Shown one piece after another: positions 20,802 through 31,600 of a stretch of DNA of 64,000 nt. A program made the translations under genes and the position numbers. Under the pieces are notes generated by a model, which was given only the letters and a program-made list of their open reading frames with translations, searched no databases and had not been told where the DNA came from. Numbering within the stretch: the stretch's first letter is position 1; each line of letters begins with the position of its first letter. The stretch comes from Allacma fusca (Eukaryota > Arthropoda > Collembola > Symphypleona > Sminthuridae): positions 9,052,001 through 9,116,000 of the forward strand of contig OX359246.1 of NCBI GenBank assembly GCA_947179485.1. Direction: 5' to 3'.

Positions 20802-22689
20802 TACGCCTCGCCTATGCATGTACTGGGGTCTGAGTGGAGGGTACAATGTACCATGTATCCCTTCTACACCTTGGTGATTGATGATCAGCAATGTGTCTCA
20901 ATGCGTTGTGAGGATACGACCCTCCCAAAATTACTCTTAATTAAATGATATAGTCTAGCTATGAGTGACCTATTTACCTCGATAATGTCAACCTTACGTT
21001 GGAACAAATAATTATACTTTTAGATTTATTGAAATTAGAGACGAGTCTCTAATTTCAATGAATCTAAAATTATAATGAAGTAGTTCGTGAACTACTTTTG
21101 GGGGTTCCGAAAGAATGTGGCAGGTAATTGGGAATGATTATCTATAGGTATAATTCAGGAAGTGAGTACAAGCCTCTCAGCGAAGAAAAAACTACACGCT
21201 TGCATCAAACATTTGCTTGTTTTATATCATTTGTGTATCTGATGCATTTTTTGAGATTACAAAAATTTTGCAAAGGTCAAGAAGTGTTAAGACAAAAGTC
21301 GTCTTCCCAATCTCAACAGACCTCCATTAAGATCATCGTTTAAAATTCTTAAATAAAAAAATCTTTAAAAATCTTTTCAAGCAAGATTATTTGTTAATCC
21401 ATAATCCCACATGTTTCTTATGTAATCTGCCCAGCCCTGATGTTAACAAACCAGCATGCCAACAGTGTCAACACCCATGCCTATACATACTTCGTTCGCT
21501 CCTAATGCTTGGTAAATATACGGTTATCCATAGGATGGAAAGTTGCTTGTTGATTTAACTATAATAATTGTACCTTGTGTCTGCTAACCTTTACTCAAAT
21601 ATTGACTATTTTGTATCTATACGTGAGCTAACTACATAAATTAATTACAAAACAAACTAACAGTTTGCTACACTCATATGGTTACAAAATTAATTCTAAG
21701 AAATGAAGTTTCACATGAAATTCTTCAAACCGAGTTGGTTTACGTCAACCGAGGCGCTGAATTTGTTGTATGAATAATTCAATGTCTTATATCTGTAGTC
21801 TTATCTATTGAGGAAATAATCTTGCACGCTTCCAGGTGGCGATTACGCTAGCAATTAAAATTCAGAAATCCTTGGCTAAAATACAATGACATGCCATAAA
21901 ATACAATGATTCTAAAACATTAAACGTACTGCATAAAACTACTTTCACGTTCGTTTCCCAGTAATTTATTTACCTTGAAAGACCCATTAAGCTTCATCAC
22001 ATTATACTGCGGAACAAATTTCCTCTAACCCGACGCAACCTTGAAAAAATTTTTTCCTACAGTGACTTAACTCCAAGCTTAACACTATAGCCATATATAG
22101 TGTACGCATAGTGTGTATATAACAGTAATCTTAAATGTTAAATGCTATTTTCATTGATTCTTGTAAATGGCCAACTATTTCAGGAATTGTTGAACGACGT
22201 CAGGAGACGTTCAAAATCATTTGTTTTAATTCGACTTATGGGCTCATTGAAATGAGACTCATCATAATTGAATCACAAGATAAATCACAACCATTCTCTT
22301 CCATTGATCTTTAGGATTAAACCCTGACCAGCTCATCATGCTCCGAAGATACTAATTATTATGAAATACATCATTTTAGAAAAAATGAAAGCATTCCGTT
22401 TTGCATATCAGCTCTCCTATAGGTAGCTACATAAAAATCACAATTGACAGTATATAATTTTCTTGGGAAACATATTACAGACATTCCTTACATTTTAACT
22501 TCCTGTTCTCTTTGATAATTTAGATTCTACTTATCTCTGCATAAATGTAATTATACTAAATATACACATGTGTTTTTTTCCGAGGATTAGAATTTTGTAT
22601 TTCTGTTCACTTGGTTCACTGTGTGTATGGAAGTATCAGTTCTCACTGCATTCTTCTCTTTCAGGTTCAATTCCTATGTTAATTACACC
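20802..22689. other. Intergenic, partly duplicated, no gene seen
   Basis: About 20870-20960 aligns with 2500-2590 (GATCAGYRA, then GGATRCRAYCCTCCCAAAA). A near-perfect palindrome lies at 21011-21076. Open frames of 60-71 codons in this stretch show no recognisable motif and no splice context. Confidence 0.4.
21011..21076. repeat. Palindrome with 32-bp arms
   Basis: The left arm 21011-21042 and right arm 21045-21076 are reverse complements with two mismatches (core TTGAAATTAGAGAC / GTCTCTAATTTCAA), separated by 2 bp. It could be a tiny foldback element or a cruciform-forming sequence. Confidence 0.7.
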
Positions 22690-22985
22690 TTGCAGAGATT
22701 CATCATTGTCTGCACCATTCTAACTTGAATTGATACCAAGTGTATACCTGGTGCTTCTTCCTTTCCCCCAAAACCCAGCCCCAAACCAAAGAACCAATAT
22801 TTCTATCGTGCCCTTTAATATTCTTTTTTCCTGGTGAAGCAAATGACTGGTACAATTTTATTGCACCACGGTACACGCTATTATAGCTTGAATTACTTGC
22901 ACCAGGTATTTTTCTCAGTACCATCCATTAACAACTTCCATATATAATCTCCACATAAAATCCCTATGGACCAGGTAAGAAACTT
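22690..22985. mobile_element. Partial Merlin right end (solo fragment)
   Basis: Aligns with the last 260 bp of the complete Merlin element (28250-28510). Shared blocks include GGTGCTTCTTCCTTTC / GGTACTTCTTCCTTTCG, CCCCAAACCAAAGA, CGTGCCCTTTAA, AAATGACTGGTA and AAATCCCTAT. No matching left end was found, so this is a fragment. Confidence 0.7.
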
Positions 22986-23318
22986 TAACGGTTATTTATT
23001 GCACTGTGCGTGCTTGAACTTTATGACCCTTTATAATACGAAAGTTCAAGCTACTGTATCCATATTATTATACGGTTTTTCGTCTGAGGTCAGTTACGTC
23101 ACAAAACAATTCATTTCAAACCCGAGTTTAGATTCAGGAAGGTTCCCTATGTGAATGTAAATGAGCTGCCCAGCTTCATTTAATTTAGAATAATATGTCC
23201 GTAATATGATGAATGACTTTGACATAAAATAAATCGAAAATTAATTAGATTATTATTAAAAACCACATCTTCGTGTATAGATATTCAATTTATTTATTCC
23301 AGGTACATATGTATCTAT

Positions 23319-24800
23319 CAGAGATGTGTAAAATACCTCATTTTAGTTTCAAAAATACCAAATACTTTTAATTTTTTTCGTAACACAAAATACTAAATAC
23401 TAAATAAGATACCAGCAACTAGATTTTCTAAAATACTTAAGTAAAATACATATCAAAGACCGCTCCAAAGATACTTAAGTACGAAATACTATCTTAAATA
23501 CTTTTTGGAAATCGAGTACAGAACTTCAAAAATACAAGCTTTTTGAACATTTCTTCCGACAATCTAGCTCTACGCGCACTAAAAATTAGACCTGCAATGC
23601 TAAACAATGATTCCACAGGAACTGAAGATGGCTGTGAGGTATTAAATTATAAAAACAGATTTTATATTTGGATATTTATCCAAAATTTGGACGTTTTCAG
23701 AAACATCCTATAAATAATTAAGGCATTCTGCCTCAACGGATTCATCAGATCTCTGCAATGCATTGGTAGTGTCAGCTTCAAATTAAGAAAAATTGTCTTC
23801 TTGGCTTTGTTAAGAATTTGCATCGGAAGAGCTGGTTTGCTTGCAAAACATTTTAGCTTCGTCATGACCTTCCGGGTGGAGTTTCTAAATCACGAAAAAG
23901 TAAATTGGATTTGATATGCGCTGTGACTTTATTCACATAATTTTTAAACAAACTAACATTAATATTTTTGGTAGTTATTCTACAAAACTAATTAGATACA
24001 AGCGCTTGATTAAAATCTACGCAAAATATATCTTAATTAAATAAAATATTTAGTTTAATTTAATTTAACCAACTAATTCGATATGAACCCAACATAAATA
24101 CTGTTTGCTTACCAAGTTCTTTAAAAAATTTGACGTTGATGACAAAGCTCCTTTTATTATCCCATTAGTTTTACTAGCCCTCGCCGTTTTGGTTCCGACT
24201 CCAAGATTCTTTCACAAATAATGCACTGGGAGACCAAACTTCCATTGTCTTGCTCAATTACACGAAAATAATTACCGTACAGAATTGCGGGTAAAGGTCG
24301 CACCGAGGATGACATTTTGAAATGCCTTATGCTTTCCGAACTACCGATTTCTTATAATTTATAATAAGATGAAAGATAATTATTAAAGAATGCTAACGAG
24401 AAGGACCATGCTCTCTGATGCTACTTTGCAGTGGATAGTAGGAGTAAATTGATCTTGTTTATTATTTCCCGTACGTACGACGTATGTAAATCGCTAAAAA
24501 ACGTTGTTCCTATACTTAATGCTAACGATAGTAAATCGTTTGACAATAAGCACGATTGTGAAAATTTCAAAATATTGAGTACTCAAGTATTTTGATAAAG
24601 TACCTTATTTTAAATACTTATACATACTATTAATGGCTATAAATAAAATACTAAATACTTACCAGCATCGTAGTTTGTAAATACTAAGATACAAAATACC
24701 CGGTCGACCCCAGTAGATTTGAAATACAAGATACAAGATACGTATTTTGTATTTTAGATAGTATTTTGTATTTAAGTATTTCAAGTACTACACATCTCTG
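23319..24800. mobile_element. hAT deletion derivative with a BED-finger exon (CAGAGATGTG family)
   Basis: Termini CAGAGATGTG and CACATCTCTG, flanked by the 8-bp duplication GTATCTAT at 23311-23318 and 24801-24808. The empty site is visible at 2780-2800. Arrays of AAATACT / AGTATTT motifs fill the ends (23330-23540 and 24570-24790). The interior still contains part of a transposase exon on the minus strand (24113-24315). This ties the motif-array elements to the hAT superfamily by coding content as well as by target-site size. Confidence 0.92.
24113..24315 (-). pseudogene. hAT transposase BED zinc-finger exon (degraded)
   Basis: From an ATG at 24315 the minus strand reads MSSSVRPLPAILYGNYFRV, then SQCIICERILESEPKR. 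After one frameshift it continues KTNGIIKGALSSTSNFLKNL and meets a GTAAGC donor at 24112. The layout (aromatic, C-x2-C, then a Ser/Asn-rich stretch leading to the expected HL..H) matches the N-terminal BED finger of hAT transposases, the DNA-binding part. The catalytic domain is absent from the element. Confidence 0.65.
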
Positions 24801-25109
24801 GTATCTATAAGTACATATGCGTAAGTACCTTCATAGCGGTTGGAGTGTTCTAATTAGAAGTATAGCGAATAATTTAGTAAATTTAATCAAATGTATGTAT
24901 TCCACTGTACAGATAGATCCTAGGAAATTTGGCTGGCGAAATCAATGTGACTGAAGGTTAATTGAACCGGTCGGGGGATATACTTCACTACCTGGTATTC
25001 GCCCCCGAATATATACCTGGTGTGGGCCTCACACTATACAAAACTCCTGTTCTAATACCAGGAAAATTACCTGGCACACTACATTACTACCAGACACTTA
25101 CTGAACCAA

Positions 25110-25690
25110 GAATATAGTTGGTATTAATTGAAGGAAAACTGGTACTTACAATAATCATTCACGTAAGGAATACCAAGTATATTTTGACTCCACCAGGAAT
25201 ATACTTGGTATTAATTCAAGAAAAACTGGTACTTACAATAATCATTCACGTAAGGAATACCAAGTATATTTTGACTCCACCAGGAATATACTTGGTATTA
25301 ATTCAAGAAAAACTGGTACTGACAATGAATATTTACGTAAGTACTACCAAGTATATTTTCACTCCACCGGGAATATATCTGGTGTTAATTGAAGAAAACC
25401 TGGTACTGACAATGAATATTTACGTAAGTACTACCAAGTATATTTTCACTCCACCGGGAATATATCTGGTGTTAATTGAAGAAAACCTGGTACTGACAAT
25501 GAATATTTACGTAAGTAATACCAAGTATATTTTCATTCCATCGGGAATATAATTGGTGTTAATTGGAGAAAAACTGGTACTGACAATGAATATTTACGTA
25601 CGTACTACCAAGTATACTTTGACTCCACGGAGAATATACTTTGTATTTATTAAAGGAAAACTGGTGCTAACAATGAGTAATAACTAACCA
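25110..25690. repeat. 87-bp tandem repeat array, Merlin left subterminal region
   Basis: About six to seven copies of an 87-bp unit containing GGAATATACTTGGTATTAAT, AAACTGGTACT, then TTTACGTAAGTA and ACCAAGTATATTTTGACTCC. Because 87 is divisible by three, a 144-codon frame stays open through it; that frame is a by-product and not a gene. The same unit occurs in inverted orientation at 28010-28280. Confidence 0.9.
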
Positions 25691-25870
25691 TGGGAAAACA
25701 TGGCGTGTGTGGGGAGTAATATAGGGCAACAATAACCCCAGTACATTTCAGCCAATCAGATCAATGGAAAAGTACCCAAACTATTGGAAAGGTCAGCTCT
25801 CAAATAATTTTAGTAGCAACGTTTCCAAAACGTCAAATATTTTCGGGCGGAGCTATGTCGGGTCAGTGGG

Positions 25871-25878
25871 TATATAAG
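25871..25878 (+). promoter_or_regulatory. TATA box of the Merlin transposase
   Basis: TATATAAG lies 122 bp before the ATG at 26000. Transcription would start near 25900, downstream of the alternative ATG at 25886, which favours the later start for the protein. Confidence 0.55.
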
Positions 25879-25999
25879 CACGATTTTGGTCATCATGAAC
25901 TTAATTCTGGATGCTCAATGGAGCTGCCTTAAGCTAGAAGGTCACATTAGGTTATTACACCAGCCTTCGTCCAGATTTTACCTCCACTTCGAATTTACC

Positions 26000-27453
26000 A
26001 TGGGTGCAAAGAAGGTTTCCACACAGCGCCATCAACGGTTCAACGAAGATGGCCCCAAACTACTACCGCATCCCAAAACTTCGAGGCAAACTACGATAGA
26101 GGACTACTACGGCTCAGGATCTAAGCGTTTGTGTACTGGGTCACCAGAAAATCCATCAGGAAGTCCAACAACTAGTACTCCATCAACCTCGGGGACTGTA
26201 GCCGAGTCACTTCCTTCCACAACCACCGTGTCGGAATCCGCATGCCCGAGCCCACCGATTCACAGACCAGAAGACGACGTAGAGGACGACCCTCCTGCTC
26301 CCAAACCCTTGAATTTTTTGGGGTACGTTTCACAAGCTTCAATACACAATTCTTACAAAGTAACACATGTAATCATTAAGATTTTAATTTTAGTAAATTG
26401 CATTCTACCTTCCAGGCTCTGCCGTATTCTTGATAAAGGAGAAGAGGCAATTATTAAATTTCTGCAGGGCAAACGGTTACTTCGAAATGGAAAGCGGTGC
26501 CAGAAATGCCAATCACAGATGTCGCTTCAATTTAGAAAAGATGGCAACCCTCGCTGGATTTGTACGCTACGAAGAAAACACGATGACAAAAAGGCCCACA
26601 GTTACTCCATAACGACATCTACAGTTTTTGATGGCGCCCATGTGTACTTCGACAAAGTATTACGAATTTTTTATTTCTTCGCACATAATCAGACAAGCTA
26701 CAATTTCTTGGCCCGTGAAATTTCGGACACTGAATCAACATCCCACCAGACTATTGCAGATTGGTTAAACTACAGTCGAGAAATATGTTTTGCGTGGCTG
26801 GATATGAAGATGAATGAAGGTTACCAACTTGGGGGAGAAGACGTGACGGTAGAAATTGACGAAACTCTGATGGGCAAGAGGAAATACAATCGAGGTACAA
26901 AAACATCAATTACTTATTAGGTTTTCAAGTCGTTCACAATTAAATACAAATGTTTTACTGACTTGCAGGAAGACTAGTTGAGGGTAGTTGGGTGCTCGGA
27001 ATGATTGAGATACAAACAGGTCCGGATGGTAACAAACGTCGTGGTGGCCGCTTCAGGTTGGAAATATTGCCTGACAACAAGAGGACCGCCGAGGTTCTGA
27101 TTCCACTCATCCAGAAGCACGTGGCCAGAGGTACCACCATTGTTACCGACGGTTGGAAAGCGTACGGGCGACTTGATTCATATGGATACACACATTATGA
27201 CGTAGAGCACGCTCACAATTTCGTAGATCCCTCTACCGGTGCGAACACACAGACCATAGAATCTAATTGGAGGCCCTTGAAGAAGGATGTTATGAAGTCA
27301 TCAGGCAATATTAAACCAAACTTGGCCCTCCACCTTTGCGAATATTTATGGCGACGAGAAGTTCGCCGTCTGCTACTTGACCCATTCAATGCCTTCTTGG
27401 AGAGCGCTGCGTTAGTGTACGATCCTCACAGCAAGGTCCCCCCACACCAGTAA
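26000..27453 (+). CDS. Merlin transposase (ISXO2-like DDE), three exons
   Basis: Exons 26000-26322, 26416-26894 and 26969-27453 join in frame to 428 residues with GT/AG introns of 93 and 74 bp. The start MGAKK has a good context (TTTACCATGG) and fits the TATA box at 25871. Residues 1-100 are a low-complexity Ser/Pro/Thr tail. A zinc-ribbon-like segment follows with C136-x2-C139 and C157. The catalytic DDE triad is visible: D256 in VEIDET, D328 in IVTDGWKAY and E365 in TIESNW. The enzyme cuts the element ends and inserts them with 8-9-bp staggered cuts. All three catalytic residues, all splice sites and the full frame are intact, and both element ends are present, so the copy could be active; that is inference. 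Confidence 0.9.
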
Positions 27454-27735
27454 TTCCTGTTGCCCTTTCACCGTTTCCGTTTTTGTTTCATAAATAATTA
27501 CAAACGTTCGTATTATTCAATTGATTACACTTGCTGACTTAATGAATTTCGAATTATCGATATTATTTAACAACTACATTAATTTCATGTATTATTTTTT
27601 TTCATACCTGCCTAAATGTCATGATTGTTCACCACAACTTAACAGAAACATTCTTACACCAATTGTTATCCATTCCTCTTTCGTGTTCATCTATACATGT
27701 GACAACTCGTGTAGGTGGTCGTTGAGGACAGTGAG

Positions 27736-27836
27736 GGTTAGGTTGGGTCGGCTGGAAAGGAGTGCCGTCACTGTGTGGCCCCGAAGGGGCCATCGCAGTG
27801 ACATTGGCACTCCTTTTCAGTCGGACCAACCTAACC
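27736..27836. repeat. Foldback inside the Merlin 3' region
   Basis: GGTTAGGTTGGGTCGGCTGG pairs with CAGTCGGACCAACCTAACC. The inner parts AAAGGAGTGCC, GTCACTG and TGGCCCC also pair with their complements, giving arms of about 48 bp around GAAG. It is GC-richer than its surroundings. It is probably a small nested foldback element or the root of a structured transcript. Confidence 0.6.
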
Positions 27837-28009
27837 TGAACGTCCGAAACGACGGGTTAGGTTTTCAATTCCCCAAATACTGATTCACCTCCTTTAATTT
27901 GCCTTCCCTAATTCAAAACATGTCAGAATGCATTAATACAATGTAATGTCCTGTTTTGTAAATCCTCAATGTCGGCACCACTTGTCCCTCCACTAATACT
28001 AACTATATT

Positions 28010-28280
28010 GTCGGTGGAGATAAAATTTACTTGGTAGTACGTACGTAACCATTCATTGTTAGTACCAGTTTTCCTTTAATCAATACCAATTATATTATCG
28101 GTGGAGTCAACATATACTTGGTATTCCTTACGTGATTATTCATTGCTGACACCAGTTTTTCATCAATTAATACCAATTATACTCCCGGTGGATTGAAAAT
28201 ATACTTGGTATTACTTACCTGGTTTCTCATTGCAAGTACCACTATCATTTTAATTAATACCAACTATATTCCTGGTACTT
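28010..28280. repeat. 87-bp repeat array, Merlin right subterminal region (inverted)
   Basis: About three copies of the left-side unit in the opposite orientation (AATACCAATTATAYTMYCGGTGGA, then AATATACTTGGTATT). With 25110-25690 this forms long subterminal inverted repeats, likely to be transposase contact sites. Confidence 0.85.
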
Positions 28281-28698
28281 CTTCCTTTCGCCCAAAACCC
28301 CGCCCCAAACCAAAGAGCCAATCTTTCTAACGTGCCCTTTAACATTGTCATTTTGTGGTACAGTAAATGACTGGTATAATGGATTGATACCATGGTAGAA
28401 ACCTACTACAAACTCCACTACATGTACCAGGTATTTTTCCTGGTGCGTCCCACTGAAATTTCTATATAATATACCAGATAAATTCCAACGTTAAATCCCT
28501 ATATACCAGATACGGAAGAATAACCCGGTCGGGATAATAACTAAAACATTTCATTTGGGGAACCCAACGAACTTGAAAATTCCATCCAGTATTTTCGATT
28601 CTTGAAAATAAGTAGCATCTAACAGTTACTGGATTTTTACAATGCGCCTGCGGGATCCTAAAAAACAACGTGACCACACGAAACAAACCTCAGCCACC

Positions 28699-31600
28699 AT
28701 GAGTGTCCAAAAGTAAGTGAACAAAATGATGTCAGCATACATTCATGTGAAAGTACAAAAGATCTTGTGACATTTCCAATATATTTCCAAATTTTGTCAC
28801 CTGGCTGAAAAACAAATATAATGTATTTCAGGGACAAGACAGTTGACCAAAAATGTACGGACGATTCGGAGCAGTCCTTGGAGCCAATTCGATTTGACCA
28901 ATTGGTAAGATAAAACAGAATCAGTTTGAACCAAACCAAATTATACGTTTTTCTTTTCCTGTCCTCTCCCAACCAGGGAACTCCAACCCCAGAACTAGAC
29001 AATTACAAGCGCTCTTAATGCTTAATTTAATGAAGTGGATTTTCTATGTATTTGCAACAGTACCGCTTTACCACAATGGGGGAGAGACTCAGCCTCCTAT
29101 TGGGAATCTTCGCAGCTCTTATTGGGAGTACCGTATTTCCCATTACCAATATCATTTTGGGGTCTATGGCGCAACATATGGTTAAAAGGGAGCTTGGAGA
29201 GATCGAATGCAATGGATCATCCCCCGTTGTCTTAACATCGTCGGAACCCACATCAGTCGATTCAGCCAACTTGTAAACGCAACTAGAATAAAAAAAAACA
29301 TACAAATTTACAAACTGAATGCCACAGGGTTAATGGTCTCTATAAGCTTCTCTTAGCTTTTGCAATTTAGTGATTGAGTAATTATGCCTACATGAATTTT
29401 TTTCTGGGACAGTTTTGACGAATTGATTACGTCTGCCCTGTATCTGATAGCGTTGGGATTTATACAATTGGTTATGGGATATCTCTTCGTTTCAATATTT
29501 AACCGCGTCGCGGAAAAGATGGTAAGGGACGCAATTTGACTGTAACGAACAAACACACCTGCAACTTTTAAAGAACAACATAATTGCATGTTTCAATTTA
29601 ACAATAATTTATTTCAAGGCATCTCGATTGAGGAGGATGTACCTGGAAGCTCTGCTCCGGCAAAATATCGGTTGGTACGACACTGTCCAGGATCGGAGCT
29701 TTGTATCCCAAATCTCAGAGTAAGTTGACCCAAAAAGTTATAAATATTACGTTACGCTTCTACGTCATAGGTCAAATCTTAGTTGGACCTTACAGCATGA
29801 GTGTTTCATAAATGAGAATTATTGGGAATACTTGAACGCATTGAGAAACCTGGATATTTTAGGGATATCGGGAAGATACAAGAGGCTGCTGAGAAACTTG
29901 GACTTTTCATTTACTATTTATTCAACTGCGCCCTTAGTTTAGCCCTCGCTCTCTATTACTGTTGGCTCCCAACTTTTGTCATAGTTCCAGCTATTCTAGT
30001 TGTGTCCGCCGTGATTTCAACATTTCAATCCCGGATGGCCGTCCGGGAACAGCGGGCGTACGCCAAATCTGGAAGTATCGCCCAGGAAGTTCTGGCAAAC
30101 ATCAAAACTGTTATGGCGTTTGGGGGTCAGGGGAAGGAGTTGCAACGTTATGAGCAGGGACTGGTCTTCGCAATTTCTGCCGGGAAACGCCGAGGGTTAG
30201 CGTCCGCCATTGGGAATGGGATTCTTTGGGTTATCTGCTACTTTGGCCAAACACTGGCATTATGGTATGCCATTAAACTCATTCTGGACGGGGAGAGGAC
30301 TCATTGTGGGATAGAACCAACGTACAACACCCAAAATTTGATAACTGTAAGCGCTTCCCTCATTTGAAGGAAACTGTAGTAATAACCACCAATAAACAAG
30401 CAGGGGTTTTGAAAAGACCCCCGCTAGCCCAAAATATGAGAGGAGGAATTGTGAGGCCAGGTTGCTGAAAAATATTTATTTTTACTGCAGATCTGCAAAA
30501 CTAAACACAGTTATTCATTAACTTTGCCACATATTTTTGGGCCCTGAAACTCCAATTTTTGATTTTCAAAGATGATATTTAACTCAAATGAATCTTCGTC
30601 AAATTTGCCCCAATTCCAGCATTCTGAAATATTTTTATGAATATTAGGCTACCCAATGAATAAAAATGACAAGATAATAAATTCTTTCCTCCCGCATCTT
30701 GACACGTTCGCTCCCCAAGCTCAATTTCCTGCTCTTACGGGGTCATGTTCACAATTCTCAACTTAGGGACTTGTGTGATAGCTCCCCGGAAAGAAGATAA
30801 AATGTCCTACATGCATCCGTCGAAATAAATTTTAGAAAAACTTTATGCTTAAATAAACAACTCCTGGATTCAAAACCCGCTCCTGACTTCCTTCACATTC
30901 CTGGAGATCATAATGAAACAAATTTTAGAAAAACTGGGGACAAAATTTTCTACAAAATTAGAGGAATCAAATATTTATGAGTTGCTCCTAGGGGGCAGAA
31001 AATGAGAATGAAATAGCCTGTAGATATACAGTAAGTCTTCAAATATCTTTTTGAAGGAAATTGTATTAAAATTATTGTTCAATCCATTTAATTGCAGATG
31101 TTCTTAAACATCCTGGTCGCCGCAACCACTGTTGGTCAATGCATTAATTACCTTGATATTTTTGCAATTGGTCGAGGCACGGCAGCAGCAATATACAATG
31201 TTATCGAAAGGTCAGGAAACCAGATGAACCATATTTGTACGAATGTTTTATATTACAACAATACACGCCTTTTAAACATAAAATTTTCTGTTGTAGAGTA
31301 CCAGGGATAGACAGTTATAGAGAGACTGGATTAAATCCCGGGAAGCGTCTGACCGGCTCAATTGAATTTCGGAATGTTACATTTTCCTATCCTTCAAGGC
31401 AGGACGTCCAGGTACTCAAAGGACTCAATATAAAAATCAAACCCGGTTCAACGGTTGCAGTTGTTGGGAATAGCGGTTGCGGGAAATCCACCTGTTTGCA
31501 ACTACTTCAGCGATTCTATGACCCCGACTCCGGCGCAGTAAGTGAAGAATTCTTCAAAACAGGAATTGTTTTTATGACCTCTGTAAAATATTTTTTGTAT

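Larger units (their letters stand above)
24976..28524 (+). mobile_element. Complete Merlin DNA transposon (ISXO2-like), apparently intact
   Basis: Ends GGATATACTTCACTACCTGG and, on the other side, the complement of GTTATTCTTCCGTATCTGG, imperfect terminal inverted repeats. A 9-bp duplication CCGGTCGGG flanks it at 24967-24975 and 28525-28533. The uninterrupted site GAACCGGTTGGGATAATAAC is preserved at 2939-2958. The element contains a three-exon transposase with an intact D-D-E triad and inverted arrays of an 87-bp subterminal repeat. Target-site length and transposase type both fit the Merlin superfamily. Confidence 0.93.
23225..28665 (+). promoter_or_regulatory. Upstream region of the intact P-glycoprotein gene, split by two transposons
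   Basis: The segments 23225-23318, 24801-24975 and 28525-28665 together align with the uninterrupted copy at 2690-3125. The first break is the hAT element 23319-24800 and the second is the Merlin 24976-28524. Conservation of this upstream block in both copies suggests it includes the original promoter, but no TATA box or initiator can be pinned down. Expression of the gene may now depend on the 165 bp between the Merlin and the start codon, or on the Merlin end itself. Confidence 0.5.

Noticed and set aside
25118-25552. 144-codon open frame with a 29-residue repeat
   Set aside because: It is the Merlin 87-bp subterminal repeat, open only because 87 is divisible by three; no start context, and the same units occur inverted on the other side.
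25886-25999. N-terminal extension of the Merlin transposase from the ATG at 25886
   Set aside because: It lies 8 bp after a TATA box, upstream of the expected transcription start; the ATG at 26000 has better context.
28977-29060. Exon 3 of P-glycoprotein starting at 28977 after AACCAG
   Set aside because: This frame meets stops at once; the acceptor at 29060 keeps the frame and gives the expected LYRF...ERL sequence.
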